The notes: a model not told the origin generated them from the letters alone. Shown: positions 44,556 to 53,818, numbered from the stretch's first letter. The stretch is DNA of 64,000 bases from CAZAPO01 sp044841755 (GCA_044841755.1 JAXOFM010000004.1:329597-393596); one strand, 5' to 3'. Translations and numbers: made by a program.

Positions 44556-45438
44556 GCTTAAAAATTATCTTCATCTTCACTTACTTGTATTTATTGCTGG
44601 ATTTACAGCGATTCTTGGTGAATTGATTACGATTGGGTCTATTCCGCTTGTATGGTTTAGAATGCTTATAGCTACAATATTGATGTTCTTTTTTTTGAGA
44701 TTTAAAAAAATGAAACTCAACGTTGGAATTGGAACTGTTGTTAAGCTATCTCTAGCTGGAATTATTATTGCATTACACTGGATAACTTTTTTTGAAGCCA
44801 TAAAGCAAGCAAATATATCAATTACGTTGGCTATGTTCTCTACAGGAGCGTTTTTCGCTTCTTTGATTGAGCCTTTATTTTTTAAAAGAAGAATAATTTG
44901 GTATGAGTTGTTATTTGGTATAATAGTTATTATCGGCGTGTGGTTAATAGTGCGATCAGAGATGCAGTATTTAAATGGAATTCTACTGGGTGTTTCGTCT
45001 GCATTATTCTATGCGTTATTTAATATAATTAATGGAAAGCTGGTAAAAAGATATAGTGCTACGGTAATTTCATTTTATGAATTTGCTAGTGGAGTTGCTG
45101 TTATTTCACTGTTTATTATATTAACTGAAGGGTTTAATAATGAATTCTTCAACATTTCAAATTCAGATTTTATTTATCTGTTTATCCTTGGTTCTGTTTG
45201 CACAGCCTATGCTTTTATTGCTGCTGTTTATGTAATGAAATATATTAGTCCATTTACAGTTGTTCTAACGTATAATATGGAGCCTATTTATGGAATTATA
45301 CTTGCAATTCTACTGTTTCCTTCAAAAGAAAAAATGAGTTTAGAGTTTTATATTGGTGCTATTATCATAATTAGCGTAGTAATTTTAAACGGAGTACTTA
45401 AGAATTCTAAAAAAACCGAAAAAAACATTCAACAATAA
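44542..45438 (+). CDS. EamA/DMT-family transporter
   Basis: A 298-aa protein with ten predicted TM helices arranged as two EamA repeats (RhaT/YdcZ-like). It contains the typical ALHWITFFEAIKQANIS and, in the second repeat, LGSVCTAYAFIAAVYVM with LEFYIGAIIIISVVIL. Such proteins export amino acids, nucleotides or other metabolites. The start overlaps the end of the LptF/G gene by 14 nt, so it belongs to the same transcription unit. The substrate cannot be inferred. Confidence 0.85.
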   Translation: MLNARLKNYLHLHLLVFIAGFTAILGELITIGSIPLVWFRMLIATILMFFFLRFKKMKLNVGIGTVVKLSLAGIIIALHWITFFEAIKQANISITLAMFSTGAFFASLIEPLFFKRRIIWYELLFGIIVIIGVWLIVRSEMQYLNGILLGVSSALFYALFNIINGKLVKRYSATVISFYEFASGVAVISLFIILTEGFNNEFFNISNSDFIYLFILGSVCTAYAFIAAVYVMKYISPFTVVLTYNMEPIYGIILAILLFPSKEKMSLEFYIGAIIIISVVILNGVLKNSKKTEKNIQQ

Positions 45439-45556
45439 AGGTTTGTAAATGAAGTTTTATATTTGACCATATTGTATAACTATTTGATATATAGAGTGTC
45501 AGAAAATCAATGTTCTATTTCGTTTTAATTCTAATTTTTAAACAAAATAAAATACG

Positions 45557-45564
45557 TAATTTTG
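45557..45564 (+). promoter_or_regulatory. Probable -7 box of accA
   Basis: TAATTTTG at 45557-45564 lies 26 nt before the accA ATG; no convincing -33 box is seen. Confidence 0.4.
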
Positions 45565-45590
45565 TACGCTAACTAACAAACTAAATTTCT

Positions 45591-46544
45591 ATGGAGTATT
45601 TAGAATTCGAACTCCCTATAAAAGAGTTAGAAGAACAACTTCAAAAGTGTCAGATAATTGGAGAAGAAAGTGACGTAGATGTAACTGAGACTTGTAAGCA
45701 AATTGAGAAGAAATTAGCAGAGACTAAAAAAGACATTTATAAGAACTTAAGTTCTTGGCAACGTGTGCAGCTTTCTCGCCATCCAAACAGGCCTTATACC
45801 TTAGACTATATTAATGCTATTTGTGGAGATTCTTTTTTAGAACTTCATGGTGACCGAAATTTCAAAGATGATAAGGCAATGATTGGTGGTCTTGGTAAAA
45901 TAGGTGATCAGAGCTATATGTTTATTGGTCAGCAAAAAGGATATAATACCAAAACCAGACAGTACCGAAACTTTGGTATGGCCAACCCTGAAGGTTACAG
46001 AAAAGCACTTCGTTTAATGAAGAGTGCTGAGAAGTTTGGGATTCCAGTGGTAACATTAATTGATACTCCAGGTGCTTACCCAGGTTTAGAAGCTGAAGAA
46101 AGAGGACAAGGAGAAGCTATTGCAAGAAACATTCTTGAAATGACTCGTTTAAAAGTGCCAATTATTGTAGTAATTATTGGAGAAGGTGCTTCTGGAGGTG
46201 CTTTAGGCATTGGAGTAGGAGATAAGGTGCTTATGCTTGAAAACACTTGGTATTCTGTAATTTCACCAGAATCATGTTCATCAATACTTTGGCGAAGCTG
46301 GGAATATAAAGAGCAGGCTGCAGAAGCTTTAAAGTTAACTGCTAAAGATATGAAGCGAATGAAATTGGTTGATGAGATTGTAAAAGAGCCATTAGGAGGA
46401 GCGCATAAAGACCGAGAAAAAACTTTTGCAACCGTAAGTGATGCAATTGCAAAATCTTATGAGCAACTTAAAAACTTATCACCAAAAGAATTGGTGAATA
46501 TGCGTATGGATAAGTATGCTGATATGGGCGTTTATAAAGACTAA
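45591..46544 (+). CDS. accA: Acetyl-CoA carboxylase carboxyltransferase subunit alpha
   Basis: A 317-aa subunit of the first step of fatty-acid synthesis. The N-terminal helical pair (MEYLEFELPIKELEEQL) is followed by the crotonase-fold core. Characteristic motifs: DFxLHGDR-type ELHGDRNF, GQQKGYNTKTR, NFGMANPEGYRKALRLM, DTPGAYPGLEAEERGQG and IGEGASGGALGIGVGD. It works with AccD, which is not in the window. It has its own promoter and terminator. Confidence 0.95.
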   Translation: MEYLEFELPIKELEEQLQKCQIIGEESDVDVTETCKQIEKKLAETKKDIYKNLSSWQRVQLSRHPNRPYTLDYINAICGDSFLELHGDRNFKDDKAMIGGLGKIGDQSYMFIGQQKGYNTKTRQYRNFGMANPEGYRKALRLMKSAEKFGIPVVTLIDTPGAYPGLEAEERGQGEAIARNILEMTRLKVPIIVVIIGEGASGGALGIGVGDKVLMLENTWYSVISPESCSSILWRSWEYKEQAAEALKLTAKDMKRMKLVDEIVKEPLGGAHKDREKTFATVSDAIAKSYEQLKNLSPKELVNMRMDKYADMGVYKD

Positions 46545-46568
46545 GTAGTTACAAATCACTATATAAAG

Positions 46569-46599
46569 AAGTCCGAAGTATTTAGCTTCGGATTTTTTT
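46569..46599 (+). terminator. Rho-independent terminator after accA
   Basis: GTCCGAAG / CTTCGGAT stem with TATTTAG loop and a T7 tail. Confidence 0.82.
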
Positions 46600-46740
46600 G
46601 TCCTTATTAACAAAGCATGTTGACTTATTAACACAATGTTTGTTGAATTATAGTTAACAATGTCGTATTTTATATAGCAAGATTATTAGCAGTTTTAGTT
46701 ACATTCGTTTAGCGAAAAGGCAAATAACCAATTAATCCAT

Positions 46741-46761
46741 TTGATCTTTTTTTTAGATCAA
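46741..46761 (+). other. Hairpin in the dnaB leader
   Basis: TTGATCT (46741-46747), loop of seven T, AGATCAA (46755-46761); a perfect 7-bp stem 16 nt before the dnaB ATG. It could be a 5' leader structure; no terminator tail is present. Confidence 0.35.
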
Positions 46762-46777
46762 TCATTTTTAAATTTTA

Positions 46778-48325
46778 ATGAAACAACCTAATCAACTTAA
46801 AGGGTATAGAGTAGATAAAAGCACCTTGATAAATCTTGAAAAAGGTAAAATCCCTCCGCAGGCATTAGACCTTGAAGAGGTAGTACTTGGTGCAATGATG
46901 ATTGATAAAAAAGGAGTTGATGAAGTTATTGATATTTTAAGTCCTGAAGCTTTTTACAAAGAAGCGCATAAACATATTTTTGAAGCTGTTTTTAAACTAT
47001 TTGAAAATAGTGAGCCTATTGATCTTTTAACAGTTTCAAGTCAGTTGAAGAAAGATGGGAAACTAGATCAAATAGGTGGCGATTTTTATCTGATCTCACT
47101 TACGCAAAAAGTGTCATCTTCAGCACATATTGAGTTTCATGCAAGAATTATTCTTCAAAAATTCATTCAACGTAGTCTAATAAAAATTTCAAATGAGATT
47201 ATTGAAGATGCTTACGATGAGACCAAAGATGTTTTTGATCTTTTAGATCATGCCGAATCTAAGCTTTATGAAGTAACACAAGGTAACATCAAGAAATCTT
47301 CAGAGTCCGCTCAAGAGCTTGTGATTCAAGCCAAGAAAAAGATTGAAGAAATATCTAACAAAGAAGGATTAAGTGGTATTCCTTCTGGTTTTGATAAGTT
47401 GGATAAGCTTACTTCAGGTTGGCAGGAAAGTGATTTAATTATTGTAGCTGCTCGTCCTGGTATGGGTAAAACGGCATTGACGCTAACGATGGCTAGAAAC
47501 ATTGCTGTGAACCAAAATATACCAGTGGCATTTTTCTCTTTAGAGATGGCTTCTGTACAGCTAATTACCAGATTAATATCTTCTGAAACAGGTTTGTCTT
47601 CAGAAAAATTAAGAACGGGAAGACTAGAAAAACATGAGTGGGAGCAATTGAATGTAAAGGTTAAGAGTCTTGAAAAAGCACCTTTGTTTATTGACGATAC
47701 ACCATCGTTATCAATTTTTGATCTTCGTGCAAAAGCTAGACGTTTAGCCTCTCAACATGGAATTAAAATGATCATCATTGATTACTTACAATTAATGACG
47801 GGAGGTGGGTCAAACAAAGGAGGAAACCGTGAACAGGAAATCTCAATGATTTCACGTAACCTTAAAGCATTGGCTAAAGAATTAAATGTTCCAGTAATTG
47901 CCTTATCTCAGCTATCGCGTGCTGTTGAAACCAGAGGAGGAAGTAAAAGACCACTACTTTCTGATCTGCGTGAATCTGGAGCAATTGAGCAGGATGCTGA
48001 TATTGTATCATTCATTTATCGTCCAGAATATTATAAAATTGATGAATGGGATGATGAAGAGCGTTCACCAACGGAGGGTCAGGCAGAATTTATTGTTGCT
48101 AAACACAGAAATGGTGGTTTAGATAATATTAGATTAAAGTTTATTGGTCACTTAGGTAAGTTTGATAATCTAGATGATTTTGATTCTCCTTTTAGTACCG
48201 AGTTCCATTCTAAGATGAATGCAGCTGCTAATGATGATACATTCAAAGCAGATGATTTCCGCCAGAATCCTAATGATGCATTTGGAGATCCTTTTGGGGA
48301 AGATGATAACGATGTGCCATTCTAA
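46778..48325 (+). CDS. dnaB: Replicative DNA helicase DnaB
   Basis: A 515-aa hexameric helicase. The N-terminal domain (about 20-125: PPQALDLEEVVLGAMMIDK) binds primase. The RecA-like C-terminal domain has Walker A AARPGMGKTALTL (about 225-237), Walker B MIIIDYLQLMTG, and the later conserved SDLRESGAIEQDADIVSFIYR. No intein is present. The C-terminal tail (about 470-515) is Asp/Phe-rich and ends DNDVPF. This ending resembles SSB-type acidic tails and may mediate protein contacts. Confidence 0.95.
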   Translation: MKQPNQLKGYRVDKSTLINLEKGKIPPQALDLEEVVLGAMMIDKKGVDEVIDILSPEAFYKEAHKHIFEAVFKLFENSEPIDLLTVSSQLKKDGKLDQIGGDFYLISLTQKVSSSAHIEFHARIILQKFIQRSLIKISNEIIEDAYDETKDVFDLLDHAESKLYEVTQGNIKKSSESAQELVIQAKKKIEEISNKEGLSGIPSGFDKLDKLTSGWQESDLIIVAARPGMGKTALTLTMARNIAVNQNIPVAFFSLEMASVQLITRLISSETGLSSEKLRTGRLEKHEWEQLNVKVKSLEKAPLFIDDTPSLSIFDLRAKARRLASQHGIKMIIIDYLQLMTGGGSNKGGNREQEISMISRNLKALAKELNVPVIALSQLSRAVETRGGSKRPLLSDLRESGAIEQDADIVSFIYRPEYYKIDEWDDEERSPTEGQAEFIVAKHRNGGLDNIRLKFIGHLGKFDNLDDFDSPFSTEFHSKMNAAANDDTFKADDFRQNPNDAFGDPFGEDDNDVPF

Positions 48326-48383
48326 ACCCTAAAATTCACTTAAAAATAAGGTAGTCGCAACATTTTTTAATTATCTTTCATTC

Positions 48384-49643
48384 ATGAAAAAGATAGTTGC
48401 CTCATTACTATTCCTATTTATGGTTGTAAATGCATATGCATCTTACATACTTATTCCTATGGATGCCGAAGGGCAAAAAAATCATTTAAAAGCTTACGGA
48501 ATTACTTATTGGACACTTGAAAAGCAGCAGAAAGTAAAATGGTTACTTAATTATCGCGGAGGTTCATTTTTATTGCCAGATTTTGAAGAGATTAGAAAAG
48601 AGTGCCAAATTAGAGGAGTGTCTTTTGAGGTGTTGAGTGATGCTCGAACAGAAAGTATTCTGGAAGAAATTAGTAGCCCTTCAAAAAACATGGATGCTGT
48701 TGTCTTAGAGAAAGCACCAAAAATTGCAGTGTATACACCTTATGGAAAACAGCCTTGGGACGATGCAGTAACAATGGTATTAACCTATGCTGAAATTCCT
48801 TATGACACAATTTATGATGAAGAAGTTTTAAATGATGCTTTATTGTTATATGATTGGTTGCATTTACATCATGAAGATTTTACAGGGCAATTTGGTAAGT
48901 TTTATAGAAGTTATAGAAGCGCACCTTGGTACATTAAGGAAAAGAAAGAAGCTGAAGCTTTAGCACAAAAACTAGGTTATGAAAAGGTTTCAAAATCTAA
49001 ATTAGATGTTTCTTTAAAAATTAGGGATTATGTTGTTGGAGGTGGATTCATGTTTGCTATGTGCAGTGCTACAGATAGTTTTGATATAGCCTTGTCTGCT
49101 GAAGGTGTTGATATTTGCGAACCAATGTTTGATGGAGATGGTAGTGATCCAAACTACCAAAGCAAGATTGATTACAGCAAGACTTTCGCTTTTACAGATT
49201 TTATACTTGAGCGTAGCCCTAATGTTTATGAATTTTCTTCAATTGATATGACACAACGAAGAAGAATCCCTAAGTCAACTGACTATTTTACTCTTATGGA
49301 CTTTTCAGCAAAGTGGGATCCAATCCCAACGATGTTAAATCAAAATCATACGGCTTTAGTAAAAGGGTTTATGGGGCAAACAACATCTTTTGCAAGAGAT
49401 GAAATTAAGTCAAAAGTGTTGGTGCTAGGAGAGAATAAAACAAATGGAGAGGCTAAATATATACATGGTATAAAAGGAAAAGGATTCTTCACCTTTTATG
49501 GTGGCCATGATCCTGAAGATTATAGACATTTAGTAAACGACCCTAAAACTGAACTCGATTTACACCCAACATCCCCTGGATATAGATTGATTCTTAATAA
49601 TGTTCTATTTCCTGCTGCTAGAAAGAAAAAGCAGAAAACTTGA
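48384..49643 (+). CDS. Conserved secreted protein, often labelled asparagine synthetase B
   Basis: A 419-aa protein with a signal peptide (about 1-19, ending VNAYAS). Its opening YILIPMDAEGQKNHLKAYGI and WLLNYRGGSFLLPD are recognisable as a Bacteroidota family that databases call asparagine synthetase B. I see no glutaminase Cys2 nor the ATP-pyrophosphatase SGGxDS loop, so the name is doubtful. Aspartate- and His-rich segments (FYGGHDPEDYRH) near the C-terminus suggest a metal site. The function is unknown. It marks the last conserved gene before the caspase/TIR cluster. Confidence 0.6.
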   Translation: MKKIVASLLFLFMVVNAYASYILIPMDAEGQKNHLKAYGITYWTLEKQQKVKWLLNYRGGSFLLPDFEEIRKECQIRGVSFEVLSDARTESILEEISSPSKNMDAVVLEKAPKIAVYTPYGKQPWDDAVTMVLTYAEIPYDTIYDEEVLNDALLLYDWLHLHHEDFTGQFGKFYRSYRSAPWYIKEKKEAEALAQKLGYEKVSKSKLDVSLKIRDYVVGGGFMFAMCSATDSFDIALSAEGVDICEPMFDGDGSDPNYQSKIDYSKTFAFTDFILERSPNVYEFSSIDMTQRRRIPKSTDYFTLMDFSAKWDPIPTMLNQNHTALVKGFMGQTTSFARDEIKSKVLVLGENKTNGEAKYIHGIKGKGFFTFYGGHDPEDYRHLVNDPKTELDLHPTSPGYRLILNNVLFPAARKKKQKT

Positions 49644-49684
49644 TTTTTAGAATAAACTAAGCTCAAGTTTAAAGTAATATTTTT

Positions 49685-50374
49685 TTAGTTGTACTTAATT
49701 TCAATTTTAATTTCCGAACCATCTTTGTAAATGTCGGTTACAAGACCTTTCATGTTTGGTCGCCAACCTGAAGGATTTCCACTACCACTTAAAGACTTGT
49801 TACTGTAAGTTTTTCTGTTAATGCTGCCTACAAATTGCACAACATCGTTTATTTGAGGCAAAGTATCTTTTATATTGTCATCTTCAATACTTCCACTGCG
49901 CCAGACAACCTCTATTTCACCAGCAGATTGGTAGGGGTCGTTATTAGTATCTAAACCAGAATATAACCATCCAGAATTCACACTAATGTTGTTTTTTGGA
50001 AGTGCTTTTAATTTTTGAATTGCTTCGTCAATGCTATCACGCTTAATTCCCCAGATATTTGTAATATAATCAATATAACCTTGTACTGAATTTTCATCTT
50101 TTATATAATTCCAATAGTCTTCTGGTCTTAGACTGGCTTCCAATTCATTTTTTTGTTTTTCAATTTCATTTTTCTTTTCATCCAGGTCCGTGTATAGTTT
50201 AGAACTCTTTATTTGTTCTTCAGTCAATGCTTGATCTTTCTTTGCGATTTGATCCTGATAGTATAAAACTATGGCCATAAAGGCAAGGATTAGTATTACG
50301 AAGCCTATAAATAGCAAACGATTTTGTCTATCCTTTTTTTCTATTTCCTGTACTTTTTGATCTATTCGTTTCAT
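49685..50374 (-). CDS. Membrane-anchored coiled-coil protein (caspase/TIR cluster)
   Basis: A 229-aa protein with one TM helix (19-40, LLFIGFVILILAFMAIVLYY). A long coiled coil follows directly (about 41-85: KKDQALTEEQIKSSKLY, DEKKNEIEKQKNELEASL). The C-terminal about 140 residues form a soluble beta-rich domain (AGEIEVVWRSGSIED, NDVVQFVGS, GLVTDIYKDGSEIKIEIKYN) that might be SH3-like. I do not recognise the family. It is the last gene of the operon, 10 nt after the TIR gene, so it is probably a structural or sensing partner of the membrane module. Confidence 0.55.
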   Translation of the reverse strand: MKRIDQKVQEIEKKDRQNRLLFIGFVILILAFMAIVLYYQDQIAKKDQALTEEQIKSSKLYTDLDEKKNEIEKQKNELEASLRPEDYWNYIKDENSVQGYIDYITNIWGIKRDSIDEAIQKLKALPKNNISVNSGWLYSGLDTNNDPYQSAGEIEVVWRSGSIEDDNIKDTLPQINDVVQFVGSINRKTYSNKSLSGSGNPSGWRPNMKGLVTDIYKDGSEIKIEIKYN

Positions 50375-50384
50375 TTGGCTAGTG

Positions 50385-51266
50385 TTATATGGCTATGAGT
50401 TTATCAAATTCGTTGTTTGTATCATTTATCTGCTTATCGGTCATTTTATCTATAATGTTTACTAATCGTGCTCGTTTGACCTTGAATAGCTTTAATAATT
50501 CAATATTGCGATTTCGTTTTCGTACTTTTCCTATAGGATTTATTGCTAACCCAAAACACATAAGACATGCTATTATTACGATAATAATATTTACTATGTT
50601 ATCCTTGTCTAATGGTACACCAAGTAGAAATTTAACTACTAGGAATAATAAGATAATACCAACTACAACTCCACCTATCATCAGGACATCTTTTTTTCTT
50701 CCTTTTTCGTGCATTTCAATTCCTGTATTGATCTCTAATTCTGAAACTAATTCATTGAGCATATTTTGTTCTCTTTCACTCACATCTTCCTCAATACTCT
50801 GTACTTTAGATTCATTTGAAGACGGATTAGATACACGTAATTTGTTTCTGAGTTCTATAAAACGATTTAATACATTATGTTCAAAACCCAAGTGGGTTAA
50901 GACTTTTTTCATAGCTCGTTCCGGATCAGCCACAAAATCGGCATATTGCATGCGTTTCCATCGGAACGGAATATGCTCAGGATCGATAGGCTCCACAAGA
51001 ATGGGAACCATATCTTTTCCCAATTCTCTTGCCTCTGATACTTCATCTCTAACATTTTCAGAGATAGCTGCAGGTGTAGACATGATCAATACCATATGTG
51101 TGGCTTCATCTATTGCATCATCAATTTCATTGTCCCATGATTTGCCAAGGGTGATTTCTCGATCTATCCAGACCTTGGCACCAAGGCTTTCTAACTCATT
51201 AGCAATGCCTTCTGCAAAATCTTTATCACGTCTGGAATAGCTTACAAATATTACTTCGGCTGACAT
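50385..51266 (-). CDS. TIR-domain protein with two C-terminal TM helices
   Basis: A 293-aa protein. The TIR domain (1 to about 130) has box 1 EVIFVSYSRRDKDFAEGIAN, the BB-loop region VWIDREITLGKSWDNEI, and S69-ENVRD-E75, the position of the catalytic Glu of NAD-cleaving TIRs. A charged linker (about 140-190) leads to two TM helices (about 194-215 and 222-243). A basic cytoplasmic tail (KVRKRNRN) follows. Bacterial TIRs usually hydrolyse NAD+ or make NAD-derived signals in antiviral systems. The topology suggests a membrane-tethered effector. The gene follows the 74-aa gene by 52 nt. Confidence 0.82.
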   Translation of the reverse strand: MSAEVIFVSYSRRDKDFAEGIANELESLGAKVWIDREITLGKSWDNEIDDAIDEATHMVLIMSTPAAISENVRDEVSEARELGKDMVPILVEPIDPEHIPFRWKRMQYADFVADPERAMKKVLTHLGFEHNVLNRFIELRNKLRVSNPSSNESKVQSIEEDVSEREQNMLNELVSELEINTGIEMHEKGRKKDVLMIGGVVVGIILLFLVVKFLLGVPLDKDNIVNIIIVIIACLMCFGLAINPIGKVRKRNRNIELLKLFKVKRARLVNIIDKMTDKQINDTNNEFDKLIAI

Positions 51267-51318
51267 ATTTTGAGGGAATTAGGTTTGTTTAGTTAGTCTA
51301 AATGTACAAAAATTAGTT

Positions 51319-51543
51319 TTAAGTAATTATTGAATAGGTCTTATTGAATATGTCTTTGTCACAAGGGTACATCTCGCCATTAACTCCAACCATTAACCAA
51401 TCGCCTTTTTTACCCATCATTGTTCCTTCTAAAGTCTCTACTTTAAAAGGTTTATCAATTTGAATACACCTAATTGCAATGGGCTTTTTTATTGCTTTTT
51501 TAAAGTCCAGATCAGGAATATTATCTTTTTTAAAAGTTATCAT
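51319..51543 (-). CDS. Small PGDYG-like protein
   Basis: A 74-aa soluble protein. The segment KPFKVETLEGTMMGKKGDWL, then VGVNGEMYPCD, resembles the PGDYG family (PF14083). There the glycine-turn reads PGDY; here it is KGDW, so the match is partial. Such proteins occur in phages and bacterial genomes and have no known activity. It is set between the caspase gene (1-nt gap) and the TIR gene (52-nt gap), so it is co-transcribed with the effectors. A small regulatory or immunity partner is possible, but nothing in the sequence proves it. Confidence 0.5.
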   Translation of the reverse strand: MITFKKDNIPDLDFKKAIKKPIAIRCIQIDKPFKVETLEGTMMGKKGDWLMVGVNGEMYPCDKDIFNKTYSIIT

Positions 51544-51544
51544 T

Positions 51545-53815
51545 TTATCCTAGTAAATGTTCTCTAAGAAATTGAGTGAATTCATCATTTTCTTTGTTGC
51601 TTAGTGCTACATAGCCAGCAAATGCATTAGTATGCATGGACAATTTCTCTCTTATACCCATACCATCTGAAGCTTTTATATAAAACTCTTTTGCAGTGTC
51701 TAAATTTCCCAGATACATATTGGCTTCAGCAATCGTTGCATACTTCCAAGAGTCATCACATTTGTTCGCAGCTTCTAATGCCTGATTAGCATATTTTTTC
51801 ATATCACCTCTACCAGTTTCAGGATCTGAAACTATACTTAAAAATGCCAGATTAATAGCATGGTAATAGATTTGAGAATCAACACCATTTTCAACTGATA
51901 TTTCTAATGCCTTGCTATAATATTCATGCGACATTTTATAGGACTTGTATGAAAAAGTTTTCAAATAATCTCGTTTGTGTCTTCCACCTACAACTCCCAT
52001 TAAATCAGTATTACTCTTATGATTATTGTTGTTTAAGATATCATACACTTCATCTTTGCGTTCCAGTCCTTCTAAGGCAAATACTAACTGGGTTATTCCT
52101 CTTTTGTCTAAATCGTCTTTATTTGGAAGTAATTTCTTAACAACACTATCATATTGACCTAGTATTAAGTTGATTTCTTCTTTATTATCATATTCATTAA
52201 AGAATTTACTACCAGTTAATGTATCTAATATTAAAGCATAAGTTGCATCTTTATCTGATTTAGGTTTTACCATATAAAGGTGTTTACCTTCAACGTATTC
52301 TCTATGTTCTTCTGAAAACGTTTTATGACAAGATTCTAACGATACAAATTCATCGTCTGTTGAAGCTGCAACTTTTAATTTGAATGGATAATTGTCACTA
52401 AAGGTATCTTTCCATTCTTTTCGTAATGACCTTATATAATCACCTTCACTACTTAATTCACTATACTTTTTGTTCCATTGTTTTTCAAGAACTTCTGGAG
52501 CAATACCATTGCTTGGAGTACCAAACATTATGAGGTGTGAAATTCTATTTCTATGGTCCTCATCAAGTTCAACAATAGCCCTTTGAGCCACCAATCCACC
52601 TAAACTATGAGCTACAATGGCTATGCGATCATAGTTTTTAAATTTATACTGAATAGAGGTTTTTAAGTAACCAGCAATTTTATCAACGTCTAGAATAGCC
52701 CCCCAAATATCTTTTCCCAATTTAGGCTCAGCAATTGGAGCGTATCCTAATGGTTTCATAGCCCAACCATCAAAGTTGGAATTAGATTGGAGCATAGCAG
52801 GAATATTACCAAAAGTATCTTTTGATTCTCCTGAAAAACCATGAAGGAATAATAAAAGATTATTTCCTTCATCTCTCTCCCAAGAAGGACTGCTTTCTTC
52901 TTTTGAGATAATTTTTTCAGTATTCTGGGTAGGTTTTGGAAATTTTCTCGTTGAAATTTTATGCTTAAGTTCTTCGGGGATATAACAAATAGCAAAATCT
53001 GCACTCATTTGAAGATTGGCATAAGGCATTTGCATCTTTTCACGAATAATTTGTTCAGCTCCTTTAGTTATTCTCTCATTATCTATTTTTTTCAACTCAA
53101 GAAATTTTTGAGGAGTTTTTTCGAAGACATAGTTAGCAGTTTCAACTGTTCTTACAAATTCATCAACTAAAAAGTGTTTGTGCTTCAAATTTTCAGCCTT
53201 AAGAGCTTCAATAAGACTTTCGGTAAAAATGCTGCATGTTCCTCTTGCCCATGAACGTTCATGAACTTGAGATGATGCCATGATCACCATTCCTTGTTCA
53301 TCATCAATCTCTTGTGCCATTCCTTCAAGGTTTGACGATTGAAGATTCACACTTTGTAAAGCACTATTATTTACTACTGCTTCTACTAAAATATCAGTTT
53401 TATCTTCGTCAAAGAAACCTCCAGAATGGCAACAATCAAACAGAATGAGCATTCTCTTTGATTTCATCATGCTTAATTTTTTACGTAAATCTTTACCAAA
53501 CACCAAATTCTCTGGAGACGCCAGATATGGTAACAAATATGAGCGCCCTTCGTAATAGCCTCCATGACCAGAATAAAATAGTAAGAACGAAGAATCAGGA
53601 TTTATTTTTTCAATAAAGTTATCTAGAGCCCCAACAATGTTTTCAGAGGTAGCATCTTTGTCTAATAGAAGTGTGATGTTTTCTTTTTTGTAACCGCACA
53701 ATTTTTCATCTGAAAGCACATTGTAAAATGCTTTTGCATCTTTTAAGAATATATCTGTTTTTTGTTCATTATCTACACCAATTATTAAGGCGTAGGCGTT
53801 ATCAAGACTTCTCAT
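51545..53815 (-). CDS. Caspase (C14) protease fused to alpha/beta-hydrolase and TPR/TRAF-binding-like domain
   Basis: A 756-aa multidomain protein. Residues about 1-260 are a caspase/metacaspase-like domain. The catalytic dyad is H84 (YSGHGGYYEG) and C129 (LFDCCHSGGFF). Residues about 315-540 are an alpha/beta-hydrolase with the oxyanion region LFLHGFSGES and the nucleophile S404 in VAHSLGGL; D487/D488 and H512 are candidate triad partners. Residues about 545-735 are helical with TPR-like pairs and a segment MGVVGGRHKRDYLK resembling the TRAF-binding DUF4071 domain. There is no signal peptide or TM, so it is cytoplasmic. It starts 3 nt after the repeat-protein stop. Cleavage specificity is unknown. 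Confidence 0.8.
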   Translation of the reverse strand: MRSLDNAYALIIGVDNEQKTDIFLKDAKAFYNVLSDEKLCGYKKENITLLLDKDATSENIVGALDNFIEKINPDSSFLLFYSGHGGYYEGRSYLLPYLASPENLVFGKDLRKKLSMMKSKRMLILFDCCHSGGFFDEDKTDILVEAVVNNSALQSVNLQSSNLEGMAQEIDDEQGMVIMASSQVHERSWARGTCSIFTESLIEALKAENLKHKHFLVDEFVRTVETANYVFEKTPQKFLELKKIDNERITKGAEQIIREKMQMPYANLQMSADFAICYIPEELKHKISTRKFPKPTQNTEKIISKEESSPSWERDEGNNLLLFLHGFSGESKDTFGNIPAMLQSNSNFDGWAMKPLGYAPIAEPKLGKDIWGAILDVDKIAGYLKTSIQYKFKNYDRIAIVAHSLGGLVAQRAIVELDEDHRNRISHLIMFGTPSNGIAPEVLEKQWNKKYSELSSEGDYIRSLRKEWKDTFSDNYPFKLKVAASTDDEFVSLESCHKTFSEEHREYVEGKHLYMVKPKSDKDATYALILDTLTGSKFFNEYDNKEEINLILGQYDSVVKKLLPNKDDLDKRGITQLVFALEGLERKDEVYDILNNNNHKSNTDLMGVVGGRHKRDYLKTFSYKSYKMSHEYYSKALEISVENGVDSQIYYHAINLAFLSIVSDPETGRGDMKKYANQALEAANKCDDSWKYATIAEANMYLGNLDTAKEFYIKASDGMGIREKLSMHTNAFAGYVALSNKENDEFTQFLREHLLG

Positions 53816-53818
53816 GAT

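Noticed and set aside
48384..49643. True asparagine synthetase B
   Set aside because: Neither the N-terminal catalytic Cys nor the SGGxDS loop is present, and it has a signal peptide.
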